64,000 nucleotides of DNA from Vitis vinifera (Eukaryota; Streptophyta; Magnoliopsida; Vitales; Vitaceae): the NCBI RefSeq assembly GCF_030704535.1, contig NC_081819.1, positions 18,882,001 to 18,946,000 on the forward strand, given 5' to 3'. Below, piece by piece: positions 25,208 through 38,070 of this stretch (within the stretch, counting starts at the first letter, position 1; every line of letters starts with the position of its first letter). The position numbers and the translations under genes were made by a program. The notes under the pieces were generated by a model. That model searched no databases. It saw only the letters and a program-made list of their open reading frames with translations, and was not told where the DNA came from.

Positions 25208-26302
25208 AAAAGTGTAAGATGTCTTGAAAGTGATTAGGCACTTACCATCCTCCTCTTTTCTTTTTCAAAACTTAGATATTTCTTTGGGAAATCATGCTTT
25301 AGGGATAATTAAAACTTAAAAGCATATAATGGACATAAGATGATTATGCTTTAACCACGAGAAACATGAAATAGAAATTAGGAAATGTGAATACACGGTT
25401 TTGTTGGCGGCGGCGGCATATCATCATCATCATTTTTTTATATTTCTATTTTACTAAAATATTTCTTTAGAAATTGAAAGAAAAACATAAAATAAAAATA
25501 TTTTTGTCTTTAATAATTTTTAAATAAGCATAATTTTTTTAACATCTTAATACTATTAATATAATCCATTTTAATATTTTTCTCATATCCATTTTTGTTA
25601 ATTTGAAAACATTCAAGTATAACAAATTATCAGGTATTTGTCACGAGTTAATGTACTTTGATTCATGGTGAAAATTGTTGAATGGTGTCTCAAATTCCTA
25701 ATTTTTTTTTGTAAAAAGAATAATATATAAAATATTTCATAAGTTTCTATATGGTTGTAATTAGATTCCTTATTTAAAAAAGAAAAAAAAAACCTAAATG
25801 AATATTTCTATAAATATGTTAAGTCATAAAAGAAAAAAGTTATGAGAAAGATATGAACTTATGAAAACTATATATGTCGAATAGAGTTGTGAAGAAGATT
25901 AAGAGACACCCGATAAAACATGATTTAAGGTGGATGTACAAAGAGTAAAAAAACATTTGAGACCTACTATTTATATTTATTTCTGTTATTTATAATATTT
26001 TTTATCATTTAATGGAATCATGTCTCGTCAGTGGTCATGATTGGTCAAGTCACATTAAAACCTCACGTGTCTTTGTGTGTAAATGGTTTTATTTTATGTT
26101 ATCCCATTCCTTAATATGTTTATATAAGAAGTAAGAACTTCCACACATACAACAAATGATATCAAAGCTTTTGTTGGCCGACATGTGTTGCTTCCTATCA
26201 CAATAAAATCATCAAAATACTCCAATAAGTATATTAGATCTCCTACATGAGAGTAGATAAACAAGGAGGTGTTACCAGATACAATGAGTAGCCAGCTACA
26301 TC
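25208..26302. other. 3' flank of P450 copy 3
   Basis: Same sequence class as 14971-16081, with GGC and ATC triplet runs near 25407-25432 and the unit junction GGTGTT at 26268-26273. No gene. Confidence 0.55.
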
Positions 26303-29147
26303 TCAAGCCTCCAGAATCTTTGTGTCTGGCCTGTGGAAAGCACGAACATGGAGGCCTCCATCAATAAGAAGGGTGATCATTGTCCTGTAAGTCACAGCTT
26401 TCTTATCGTCGCTCATCTTAAAAACAAAACAACCGGACAGAATGGCTGAGAGGATCTTCATCTGCCTATAAGCAAACTCCTTTCCCAAACAAATTCTCGG
26501 GCCTGCCTGTTAACCAACAGAAACTGATTTTAGCTTTCTTCATGAGCATGAACTTAGTAATATTTCTCATATCTGTTTTTGGACATGGATAGGAGTTGCT
26601 AAACTTGAAAAAGGTCTTTTCCTTGATACATTTTCCATGGAGAAATGTTGAACAGAAGAGTAAACTTATATGCCGTGAAGGTGAGTTTGAAGCATGCATG
26701 AAATAATGGAATGTAAAATCTAACCTGAAATGCAGTGAATTTGAAAGGGCTTTCTGGGCAAAAAAGGCCCTTCTCATTAAGCCATCTCTCTGGTCGGAAT
26801 TCCTCTGCATCATCGCCCCATACAAATCTCATCCTGCCCATTGCATATGGTTGGTAAGACACCATATCTCCTTTCCTCACACTGAACCCATCTGGCAGCG
26901 TGTCATCTGAAAAGCAAATCTTTGCATCCTGCAAACCCAGAGTTAGAAAATTTGAGATTTCAGAACTGTTTGGCACAAAATATAATGCAGAAGATGAAAA
27001 TGTGCAAGGAAGATGTCAAAAAAGGAGAAGAGCAACGTATCAATGCTTTAGAATCATTTCCCAGATATATATCAAAGAGTTTGATATAGTTGTCCTATGC
27101 CTTTCTTGATGAAAAACCAATTATTGTTGGGACTTAATTCAAAACCAGGAAAGCTTCAAATCTATGTATATGTATGTGTGAATGACTACAAAATCACAAT
27201 GCTCATTACCACAGGAACTGCAGGATAGAGTCGTAGAGTCTCAGTTATAGCAGCATGGAGATACTGCATCTTCTCCAGAGCTTCTTCAGTAACACTGGCT
27301 GCAAACTCGGCATAGTTTGTGGCCTCTTTCAGGTTGATCGCTTCCCTCACTTCTTGTGCCACCTTTTCCTGAATGGTGGGATGCTTGCAAAGCATGTAAA
27401 TGAACCAGGAAAGAGTAGTTGCTGTCGTGTCTTTTCCAGCAGTTATAAAATTGAGGATTATATCCCGTAAGTATTTTGGATCAATCTCTATGTCCTTCAA
27501 CTGCAGAAACCTTGATAAAATATCGTCTTTCTTCATCTGCCATAACACATAATGAAAAAGTGAGATTAATTATGCTCCATATTTTGATGAAAAATACAAT
27601 TACTAGGTGATTCACTCACTGAAGAATCATTTTGTGAATTCTTCATTAGTTCAGTCTTGCTGTGGATTAGCTTGTACACAAAGTCATCAACCACTTTGAT
27701 ACTCCTCTTTAACGTGGCTTCTGAACCGATATTCAGACTTTTCTTGATTGTCCAGAAGATATCAACATACCGATAAAGGGTCATGGCACTCGCATCATCA
27801 AATGCGCTGCCAAACTTGGTGCCTTCTTCATTTGATCCACACATGCTGTCTAGCTCTACCCCAAATGCAAATTTGAATATCGAATCTAAGGTTGCTTTCA
27901 TAAAAAGATCCTGCATAGAAACTTTGTATTAATCAAGAGACAAGAGGATTGTTCTATATGTGAATTCGGCATCATGTAAATAACCTTACTTGAATATCCA
28001 TTGTCTGGTTGAAGCTTGCAGCTTCAGACACTACTATAGCAAGTTTTGCCCCATTTTTTCGGAAAACTACACTGCTGAAGTCCCTCAATACCTTTGTAGA
28101 GAATTCATAGCTCGATACCTTTCTCTGTTGCCGCCATTTCTCATCGTCAACTGTGAAAATTCCATCACCAAGTAGATCCCTCAGAATGTTATAGTTATAG
28201 GAGCCCTGCACAAAGTTTTCAAAGAACCAAAATTTTGAGCTCCAACCTCAGGTTTTGAACTCCATTCCCGATTCAAAAATAAATAAATTAACAAACTAAA
28301 CCTCCAAATTTGGGGTTCAAAGGATAAACCCTGAAATTAATCATAGTGGAAGATCCCCAGTGGTTGGAAAATCATAGGCACTTTCACAACAATTCCATTT
28401 TTTCCCAAGGCAAATCAAGATGAAATAGAAAAATCCAAAAATTAGTTGACACTTGATGTAAGAATTGAGCTTTGGCATGAATTGATTATCGTTTCCCCGG
28501 TTTTATCCTATGCTGGATGGGTGGAAGATAACTTGAAATTCCCTCCTTTTCCTTTTCCTGATAATTTCCAAAGTTTGATCAAAATCACTCTCAATAGTTG
28601 TTTCCCCTGTCTATCTATAAATAGGCATACACAAAAAAAAAAAAAAAAAACCAAAGAAAGAACCCTCTTGAAGTCAACTTAGTTCTTTATTTCTTATTTC
28701 TTCAGTCCATTAAAACCCATACAGCCAAAACCCTGATATTCCTGCAAATTTCTTCAAGAAACAAGTAATAATAAGAAATGAGTTTTGATTGAGAACCTTT
28801 ACCTTGCCATAATTCTCGAAGTTTGTCTTGAGTATATACTCGACATTAGCTGGGTCAGCAGTGAAAATCTCATTCCTAAAGGGGCTGAGTAGCCTGTAAG
28901 TCCTGTGCTTCCCAGCAACATCAGTCATGTAGTGGTGCAACCTGTTGAAGTTGAAGAGGTGGTTGAAGATTGTACCGCCAATAGGGTGATACCTCCTCTT
29001 CTTTTCTGTTGATTTTCCCACTAAGATTTTCATGAGAAAAACAAGGGTTAGAGCAGAAATTGCGACAACCAGGTACATGGGGTTGCAGAAAAAGTCCATG
29101 GACACCATCTTGGACGTTGATGAAAGAAGGAGCTTCAAGATATACAT
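26303..29147 (-). CDS. Cytochrome P450, CYP704 family, copy 3
   Basis: Exons (minus): 28803-29147, 27990-28205, 27620-27910, 27210-27536, 26725-26928, 26303-26506, again 528 residues with intact frame and GT-AG introns. All haem and helix motifs are retained (AGKDTT, ETLR, FRPER, Cys467). Replacements relative to copies 1 and 2 include two next to the I-helix oxygen-activation motif (Ile to Thr just before AGKDTT, Ala to Thr shortly after) and several in exon 1 (for example Gln to His in the FNQLF segment). These could shift the active-site pocket, which is inference. Upstream it keeps the full ancestral flank, so it is the best candidate for an expressed copy. Confidence 0.91.
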
Positions 29148-30285
29148 GGGTAGAAAAATGGATTGCTTTTGGATCTTGGAAGAGTGGCCGTGTGTTACTT
29201 GAACTTCTTTTTGTTCTTATATTATTATATATCCATGAGACTGAATCCATGATCAGACAATTCATTGATTTGAATGAAGTTTTTCTTTTGCAATTTACCT
29301 TCTACTCCTCAAAGAGAATAAAAAAACCTTGAGATATAAATTATTTTCTAAGCATTCAAACTATATATGTTTTTTTTAAAAAAAAATATTATACTATATC
29401 AAAAGGAATCTTATCAAAGTTTGACTTTGTGGGATTCTTTTCTAGACATATTAATTTTTATATTCAATTTTTTTCTAAGTATATTGTTATTATATTTTTA
29501 AGCATCTTTGAAGTCTACTATTCCACAGAGATTAGGGTTAGAGAACTCTTAATATATTAAAACCCACACCATGTAAATATACATTTCCCTTTTCTTCTTC
29601 ATTTATCGTCGATATTTTCATAATTCACCGATATTTCGATAATATTGTTGATAAAAAGCTTCCATTTCATTTAAAACTTTGAAATTGATATGGGATCGAC
29701 TGCCAATAAAATCGTGTTGTTCTTAGTTTGAGAAGATGTCTCATATATATTAGTTTATAAAATAAAATTTATAAATAAAATAAGATTTATTAATATATAT
29801 TATAAATTAATTAAAATAAAATTATTATAAATAAGTTAAATTTAATTATAACAATTAAATAAAAAAATATAAATTTATAAATAAAATGATTAACATTTTT
29901 AAATAAGAAATACTTTTATATATATAAAGATTTCTTTTATATTCTTTAATATATAAAAATGTATTATATCCTTCAATATATATCAATTTTTATTAAAATA
30001 ATTACATATATATATATATTATTTTTGAGTTTTTTCTAATATTTTTATAAAAAAAAATTATTTAATAATTTCTTTTTATATATCTATAAAATCTAAATAC
30101 CAAAATTTATCTGTAATTAGTTTCCGTGGAGCACAAGATCAAATATATGAGAGTAGGACTAACATTGAATGCATGAGTGAGTCTTTTCAAGTATCACAAG
30201 TCCCCAACTAAGCCTACGAGAAGGTTGGCCCACCTTTCTAGACAGCTATAGAGTTCCTTGCCCCATAAAGGCAGGTAGAAATGTA
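29148..30285 (-). promoter_or_regulatory. 5' flank of P450 copy 3
   Basis: About 1.1 kb shared with the orphan flank at 10411-11548, the fullest upstream region belonging to an intact copy. AT-rich with many TATA-like strings; I cannot pick a core promoter. Confidence 0.5.
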
Positions 30286-32047
30286 TAGTTTTGGGTCAAA
30301 ATGCCCATGTATTAAAAAAATTATTATATCAAACCACTTTATGAAAGTTCAAAGTAGCCTCTTCTGTATATAGTAGGAGTATTTCACAAAAATATATTTT
30401 TTTTTTAAATTTCAACGAAAGTCTCAATTAGTAACTGAGACTTCATTTTTGAACTAAAGTTATAATTGTCAATTGATGTTTCAATTTTTAAATTAAAACT
30501 GCAGTTGTCAATTGAGATTTATTTTTTTAACTGAAACCTCAATTGCCAATTGAGACTTCATTTTTGAACTAAAATCTAAATTACCACCGAGACTTTAGTT
30601 AATTTTTTTATTTTAAAATTTAATTAAAAACTACTAAATTATAATTTATTATTAAAATTAAAAATCTATGCTTTAGTAATAAATTATTTATACTTAAGCT
30701 TATGAATCTAGTATTACTTCAACAAACATAAATTGATAGATAGAAGATATTATAAATGAATATTTTATTTATTAATAAATTAATAATTTTAAAATACTAA
30801 ATTTATATAACATATAAATAAGATATAAAATTGTATAATTTATTAATTTAAGATATTTAATTTGTTATTTTTTAAGATATTAATTTATTTGTATTATGAC
30901 AAATTTATGTTTATCAAAATAATAGTATACTCCTAAGCTATAGTTGCCAACTCAGGCTTCAGTTAATTTTTTTTTTTTTACTTTCAAATTTAATTAAAAA
31001 ATATTAAATTACAACTTATTATTGAAATTAAAAATATATAATTTAATAATAAATTATTTATATTTAAACTTAAAAATCTAGTATTACTTCAATAAACATA
31101 AATTGATAAATATAATACAATAAATGAATATTTTATTTATCAATAATTAATAATCTTAAAATAATAAAATTATATGACATACAAATAAGATATAAAATTT
31201 TATAATATGTTAATTTAAGATATTTAATTTGTTGTTTTTTAAGATATTAATTTATTTGTATTATGAAAAATTTATCTTTATTGAAATAATGGTATACTCT
31301 TAAGTTTCTATATATTGATTTTTTTGACAAAATTAGTTAATGAAATTAGTTAGAAAAAATCTACTATAAAATGTAACTTTTAGTAGTTTCATCAAAGTCA
31401 CAAAAAATACACACTGAATATTTATATGTTGAAAAATTATATATATATATATAACCTCACATGCTCCCACAAGAAGAGAACATATGGATAAATTTGACAT
31501 AATAGAAATAAATTAATATCTTAAAAAAAACAATAAATTAAATATCTTAAATTAATAAATCATACAATTTTATATCTTATTTATATGTTATATAAATTTA
31601 TTATTTTAATATTATTAATTTATTAATAAATAAAATATTAATTTTTAATATCTTCAATCTATCAATTTATGTTTGTTAAAGTAATACTAGTTTCTTAAGC
31701 TTAACTATAAATAATTTATTATTAAAATATATATCTTTTAGTTCAATAATAAACTATAATTTAATAATTTTTAATTAAATTTTAAAGTAAAAAAAAATAA
31801 CTGAAGTCTCATTGGCAATTGATGCTTTAGTTCAAAAACTGAAGCCTTTGGTAGTTGCGACTTCAAATAAAAAATGAAGACTCAGTTGCCAATTAAGGCT
31901 TTAACTAAAATTTTGAAAAAAAATATATATATTTCTATGACATGACTTCTACATGACACAAAAGAGGCTAATTTGAACATAAGTTTCATAAAGTGGTTAG
32001 ATCTATTTTTTTTTTTTGTATACATGAGTCATTTGGACACAAAACTC
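30286..32047. repeat. Foldback element A, unit 4, complete
   Basis: 1762 bp, from TAGTTTTGGGTCAAAATG to CATTTGGACACAAAACTC. The arms, 38-bp subrepeats (30415-30600 and 31800-31900) and centre (AGAGAACATATGG near 31470) correspond to the copies in units 2 and 3. No coding sequence. Confidence 0.8.
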
Positions 32048-33544
32048 CATCATTCAAAGGCTTTGTTGCTACGTTAAAATGCCATGTTTTTATCTTTTCT
32101 TTTTCTTTCGACCTTATTATTTCTTCTAATGTTTTTTCAAACTTACATTTTTTTTTTTTTTTTTTGGCTTTCAAAATCTTTTGATTTTATTTAATGGTAA
32201 AAAAATGTCAAATGGCATGTGGAGAGAAAAAATGAAGATTATAATCATATTCTTTTGAATTCTAAGTTTGAAAGTATAACGTACGTGAAGTAAACATGCT
32301 CTTGGTTTAAATTTAAAGCGTCGGATCCATCGAAAGGAGGGCAAAGAGTTGGGTGGGCTAAAGAATGGTCCCGACATTTTGACTAATGCAAATAGAACCA
32401 ATGACACCAATCATACGTAACACAAATTTGAATTAATTTTTGCTACTAGGGTTGCTTCCACATTTAAACTTCTAGATTAAATTTTTCAACACCCAATGGA
32501 TAACAGGTGTTATGACTTATCAGACAAATTATTAACAACTTGACCAAAGCTCCTGACCATTTTGACTTACCATCAGTAGTTTCTCTCGACCCTTTTCAGA
32601 TGATTCTTTCGTTAGGGACTAGAGCTATGAGAAAAATGGGGGAGAGTAAGAGCGAAAGAGACATGTAAAAAATGTCCAAGAAAAGCCTGAAATCCTAGTG
32701 TAAAAAAATGTTTATATTTATATTTATATTTCACTAAAATATTTCTTTAGAAATTGAAATAAAAACATAAAATATTTTGTTTTTAATAATTTTAAAATAA
32801 CCATAATTTTTTTAACATCTTAATACTATTAATATAATCCATTTTAATATTTTTCTCATATCCTTTTTTTTTTAATTTGAAAACATTCAAGTGTAACAAA
32901 TTATCAGGTATTTGTCATGAGTTAATGTACTTTGATTCAAGGTGAAAATTGTTGAATGGTGTCTCAAATTCCTAATTTGACTCTTTTTTTTGTAAAAAGA
33001 ATAATATATAAAATATTTCATAAGTTTATATATGGTTTTAATTAGATTCCTTATTTAAACAAAACAAAACAAAACAAAAAAAAAAAAAAAAAAAAAACCT
33101 AAAAGAATATTTCTATAAATATGTTAAGTCATAAGAGAAAAAAAGTTATGGGAGAGATATGAACTTGTGAGAACTATGTTTCGGATAAAGTTGTGAAGAA
33201 AATTAAGAGACACCGGATAAAGCATGGTTTAAGGTGGATGTACAAAGAGGAAGGAAACACTTGAGACCTACTATTTATATTTATTTATGTCATTTATAAT
33301 ATTTTTTTATCATTTAGTGGAATCATGTCTCATTAGTAGTCATGATTGATCAAACCTCATGTGTCCTTGTGTGTAAATGGTTTTATTTTATGTTATTCCA
33401 TTAGTTAATATATTTATGTAAGAAGTAAGAACTTCCACATATATTGGGCCGACATGTGTTGCTTCCTATCACAATAAAATCATCAAAATACTCTAATAAG
33501 TATATTAGAATTCCTACACGAGAGTAGATAAACAAGGAGGTGTT
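32048..33544. other. Right end of the P450 array
   Basis: The shared spacer, shortened: element B and part of the spacer are deleted near 32700, where AAATCCTAGTG joins sequence found elsewhere after element B. It ends at GGTGTT (33539-33544), after which array homology stops. No gene. An A-rich simple stretch lies at 33058-33098. Confidence 0.65.
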
Positions 33545-33589
33545 TGAATGAGAATTTGAGAAATAAAAGGATGATAAGAAATTCTTGAG

Positions 33590-34020
33590 TTTAGTGTATC
33601 ATGCCCTAAGTGTTGGCTTGATTAGTATGTAAAGAGCTTTGTGCAGTTTATAGACATCCTTTGGAGAGGTAGGATCGATGAAACTTGGTGGTTGAAACAT
33701 GTAGGCCTCCTTAGTGATATGTCATGCATCCACAAGAAAGTGCAAGATAGATAACAACTCTAATTGTCATTGGATTGATGATATGACTAAAAGTGTTTGT
33801 ATAATCAATTTTAGGGCATTGTTGATATCCTTTTGTAGCACGATGGTCTACAAGGGTAACACAAGCCCTTCTAGGACATACCCTAGAGATGAAAATGCCC
33901 TTGGTATATGGGGTCAAATAATTTATATATGTGCTTTACATAAGAAAATACCTAAGAAAGACACAAGGCTTAGTGCGAGGTTTGAGCTTGTTTAGAGTGT
34001 ATGACTTTAGCCAAGGGTAA
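33590..34020 (-). pseudogene. Ty1/copia reverse-transcriptase remnant
   Basis: On the minus strand, 33711-33917 encodes a degraded start of a copia reverse transcriptase (IDYTNTFSHIINPMTIRVV, the segment that precedes the first catalytic Asp). Further on, about 33600-33720 in another frame, comes the downstream RT segment with AYMFQPPSFIDP and DVYKLHKALY. The part between these, including the catalytic YVDD region, is lacking or unrecognisable. It is a short inactive fragment unrelated in position to the element at 1-2615. Confidence 0.8.
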
Positions 34021-35683
34021 CACAAGCAACCATAAACACGTAATTTTGTATAATTCGGTGGACGGCCAAACAAGTGAAGTACTTTGATTAGAACAACTCT
34101 ATACCATATAAGATGATCAAAGAAGGAAAGAGATATGAGCGGCTCCTTACAGGTATTGATTAAGGTACTCTATATATTATGTATGGTAAATACATTGACT
34201 CTGGTCCTAATAATACAAGACCTCAGTCAACCATCAAAGATAGGAAAAACTAATTACATTAATTACTACTTTAATTGATAAACTATTTTGGTAATCCTTC
34301 CAAAGGATCAACTCAAGGTTGTGTTGATTGTTGAGACTGAGTTGAGAAACGATTGTCTCAAATAAAAACAAAAGAAAACCCACTTTTCTATATGGTATAT
34401 ATCATATTGTAGACCATCCCTTTTGTCCCCTTAGCACATACCTTAGGTGTTCTTGTAGAATTCTGTAGTAGCTTTCTAATGACCTATCACTACTCACACA
34501 ACTTGTCTTTCTCTTAACCACTTTAAAGACTTTGGTTGAGGGATTTATCTTGTCTCTCATTGTGATCTTAGCGGCCCTTCGAGTTTAGGTTAGGCTTTAG
34601 TTGAGTGTGCTGCAGGTTAGATTCCACTTAGTTCGCCCTAGGACACTTAGGCACTTTTAGACTCACTTTTCGCATAGTTGCATAACCTGCATAGTATACC
34701 TTCACCCATCTTGTTTTAGAAAATTGCATGGGATTGAATGTTTTATTTTATTTATCTATTTAACTTTGCTTTGTTATATATATATATATATATAACTTAG
34801 GCTACCTATCGGTTTCACTAAGGCACATGTACTCAAAGAAGGCAAACAAAATATATTTGGAGGGAAAATGGGATCATCCTGGTTGCATACGTTTGGAAAA
34901 AAGAGATTCTACATTTGGCTTGGATCATTCTGGTTGCATACATATGGAAGGAAGAGATTCTACATTAGGGAGAGAGTAAACTTTCCCAAATGCAAAACAA
35001 ACAAAAAAGAAGGAAAATGGAAGAAATGAAGGGGATTTTCTTTCAACAGATGGTTTCTGGAGGCTGATATAGATACATAAAAAGGAGGATTCTTGAGGCA
35101 CATGGGAGGAGAACAGGAAGATTTTCATTATTTTCGTGCGAAGAAGGAGAACGGAGGGTTCACTAGTTTTTTGAAGGATTTTGGAGAGAAACGATAGTTG
35201 GAAGCCAAGCCATTGCAGTCCAAATTGTCCAGGTATGCTTCTTGCTACTCTCTAGATTCTCACTTATATTCGATTCCTCATTCTAGTTGTTTCTAAAAAT
35301 TAGATGTCTTCTTAATTGGTGTGGAGGGTAAGGGCCACAAGTTGTTCTGTTGAGATTGGTGGTTTGCCTATTTACTTTGTTTTGGTTTTTATTCTTTTAA
35401 TGCCCTTGATTTCCATCTAAAATAATTTGTGTATGGACCCATCTTTGAGTTTGTTGCCAAAAAAATCATGCCCTATTTACGTCACAAATCTCATTTTAAA
35501 TTGTTCCCTTGTTCTGAGCCCATGGATTAACACTTGAAATGAGGCTATTCACGATCGTTAATTGGCCTCTTCTACTCTTTCTTTTCCTGGGTTTTACTAT
35601 ATTTTTACTTACGTTCTCTATCATTTTTCTTACACAAAACTGTCCAATCCTTGTCTGTGTATTTGGGTATACATTGGGGGAAT
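34021..35683. other. No gene recognised
   Basis: Mixed-composition DNA. The only structure I see is an imperfect direct duplication of about 48 bp (GGATCATCCTGGTTGCATAC at 34871 and its variant at 34922) and a short (TA)n near 34780. Nearby open frames look like chance. Confidence 0.5.
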
Positions 35684-36400
35684 TGTTGATACCTGGTCAA
35701 TGGAGAATTGATTCCTTCTTCAAAGTGACAGTGAAAACTTCTGTTTAGACGCTAGAATTTGGACTTCCTGCTTCCCTACACACAAATGTCCGAACAGGTT
35801 GTCTGGACACACCCTCTGAAGCTTAAGTCAAATTAGAAACCCTTAGAGAGAGAGAGAGAGAGAGTTGGTCAGAGAACTCACCCTCTCTCTTTGTTTTATT
35901 GTAATAGGGTTTTTATAATGTTCTACGGTGAAAAAAGGGTTCAGCGGTTCTGAGTTGGCCCTGGTAATGAAGATTGCACAGTAGTGATAAGGCAATCATT
36001 ACATTTGCAGAGCAGCTGGGGGTTGTGTTAGGCAGCGCATCATGATATAGCTTGCCACCCCTCCAACCTTGCACCTACTGAGGCAGACATAAGGATGGGA
36101 AGAGTCCCATCAATCAATCTGGTGTCAGTTGGGCAGGGTATAGCATATTAGAAAAGATTTGAGGCTACCAAAGAGGTGAGGGCTGCTTGGTAGCGCAAAT
36201 GATCTGGGCAAGATACCCCTGGGTACCTTGAAGGCCATCCGAACAGTGATGAAAGATGTGGCACGTGGCTTAACCAGAAGAATGCCACGTGGACAGACAC
36301 GTGGAAGTATTCGTGGGTGGACACGTGGGATAAGGCACCTAAAGGAATGACAGAAGTGTTGGTATGACGGATAAGGCGCATGGCAATCACAGTATGTTCA
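35684..36400. mobile_element. Decayed LTR related to the solo LTR
   Basis: Starts TGTTGATACCTGG, compared with TGTTGTCACCTCG at 20969. It shares the block TCCGAACAGGTTGTCTGGAC...CACCCTCTGAAGC with TCCGGACAGGGTGTCCGGAC...CACCCTCCGATGG of the solo LTR, then CATCCGAACAGTG and several CACGTGG boxes in the same relative order. The right end and a target duplication cannot be placed; the end coordinate is approximate. Confidence 0.6.
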
Positions 36401-36639
36401 GTCTAATTCTGGTGGTTCTATTTCTATGTCTCCATAAATCCCATTGCAGCTTGTCCAGTCCTTAAGGTTCTATGATAATGGACTAAAGCCCGGATACTAG
36501 ATGGTTGACTTTAAGATATTGCAGTGGGTTGGTGAGGAAGATTCCAGATTTGCCAAGGCTTTATGAAAATATAAACCTTGTGATCCCTAAAGGCAGCAAT
36601 AAACTGGGAACCTGCATGAGAGGCAATGGTCAAGACATG

Positions 36640-38070
36640 ATTTGATGTTCAGGAGGACTGCGAATAGCACAACCTTGCGCCTGACGAATCAAATATGTTC
36701 ATGCCTTCCTCTCAGAACTTGCAGACTGTGCAACAGGATTTGTCTTCTTGTTTTTGCATTTACTGTTCAATCTAATGGTGCCCATGACGAGCAGCTCATG
36801 GACAACAGCAGTGCAACAATTTTCCTGTTTAAAGAATTTGGGAGATGCAGAGCTTGTGTCACAGAGACTGCATACAGAAGAAGGATTGTGGGTTTTGTTA
36901 AAGGTGCTTGGGTCTACTACTTACATTTTTGCAGACTCTACAGGATCCTAAAACTCTCATGCTATGATTGTCATAAGCGAAATTGTCCTTAATGACTTTA
37001 CTTGTTTTTCTGCTTTGCATGAATTGGGTCTTCCTGATGCCTTCTATCTTCAATAGTGGCTGGAATACTTCCTTCTTCAAAAGCCTTCGCATATGTTCTT
37101 AATGGTCTCTGTGCCATTTGTCTCAAAGGCTTAAAGGAAGTGGAGGAAGCTTCAGCATTGCGGTTCCTTGTGAACAATGAACGAGACTTTTGCTCTCTCG
37201 GCTAATGTGGTGGAAAAGCTTTTGTTGTATTCTCATTAAGAAGTACTGGTGTCGACATAATTATTGAAATTGTTGATAGAATTGCTTCAACAGGGGATGG
37301 TGACGTGAGGTCATCAGATTTTGGCTGCAGGGGGATTAGTGTGAGCGGTTCATCCAACTTTGCATCTTTCGTGTGATGGTTTTGGTTCACAGAACAGTCA
37401 GGGACTGAATTTCTACTGAAGCCTCTGCCACAACTTAATGATGCCCAATCCTCTGAAGGAATGTCTATTGCTTTGCACAGAACTATGGTCTACAAAAGGC
37501 CCTGCTCAGCATCACCCAGCTCCACTGGCACGTGCCCTCTGTTCCTCTCTTAGGGATCATTTGAAGAAAGCTTTGACTGATTTCAGTGTTGCTTCGGCTC
37601 CTTGTTGGATCCTAGGAATTATTCCTTCACCCTTCCTTGTTGGATTCCTGCTATTTCTTTCTGCCTCCAAAGACAATCATTGGGAAACTGCACTGCTTGC
37701 AGAATTCGGAAATGATAGCAAAGATGTTTTGGGAGATATTGGATGTGTACGACATCAAGTCCTACTGTAGATAGCTCTCTTTAAAATTGCCGAGACGGCA
37801 AAATTATTGGTTTCATTGATGGCGCTCCTACTGGATAAGCCAGATTCCTATGGTCCTATTCTGGTGAATCGCTTGCATGGACATGGGATGATTCAATCAA
37901 TTTGACTATACTTGTAGCAACCAGTCAACTGCTTTTTATGGCTGTCAGGGTCCTTGCTTCACCTATAGAGACTAATAACGGGAATTCAAAGCAGGATGGA
38001 AAGGATGGAACTGATCACTTGCGGGTTTACAGTCCCCTAGCGAGCTGTGGAAAATTAGCGGGCCATCTGT
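36640..38070 (+). pseudogene. UPL1/UPL2-type HECT ubiquitin ligase gene fragment
   Basis: Several frames on the plus strand together follow the N-terminal armadillo-like region (DUF908/DUF913) of plant UPL1/UPL2. Segments seen in order: VLNDFTCFSALHELGLPDAF (about 36987-37046), STGVDIIIEIVDRIAS (about 37245-37295), SSEGMSIALHRTMVYK, ARALCSSLRDHLKKALTDF (about 37535-37590), SASKDNHWETALLAEFGNDS, FIDG and LLDKPDSYGPILVNRL (about 37810-37875), then VATSQLLFMAV and QDGKDGTDHLRVYSPLAS. The frame is broken by many stops and shifts. Roughly 140 residues of the family sequence are missing near 37790, and the catalytic HECT domain is absent. It seems intronless across the covered part, but I cannot tell a processed copy from a captured one. 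Confidence 0.8.

Noticed and set aside
34925..35128. Minus-strand 67-residue frame
   Set aside because: No recognisable domain or splice context; nearby duplication is short and imperfect.
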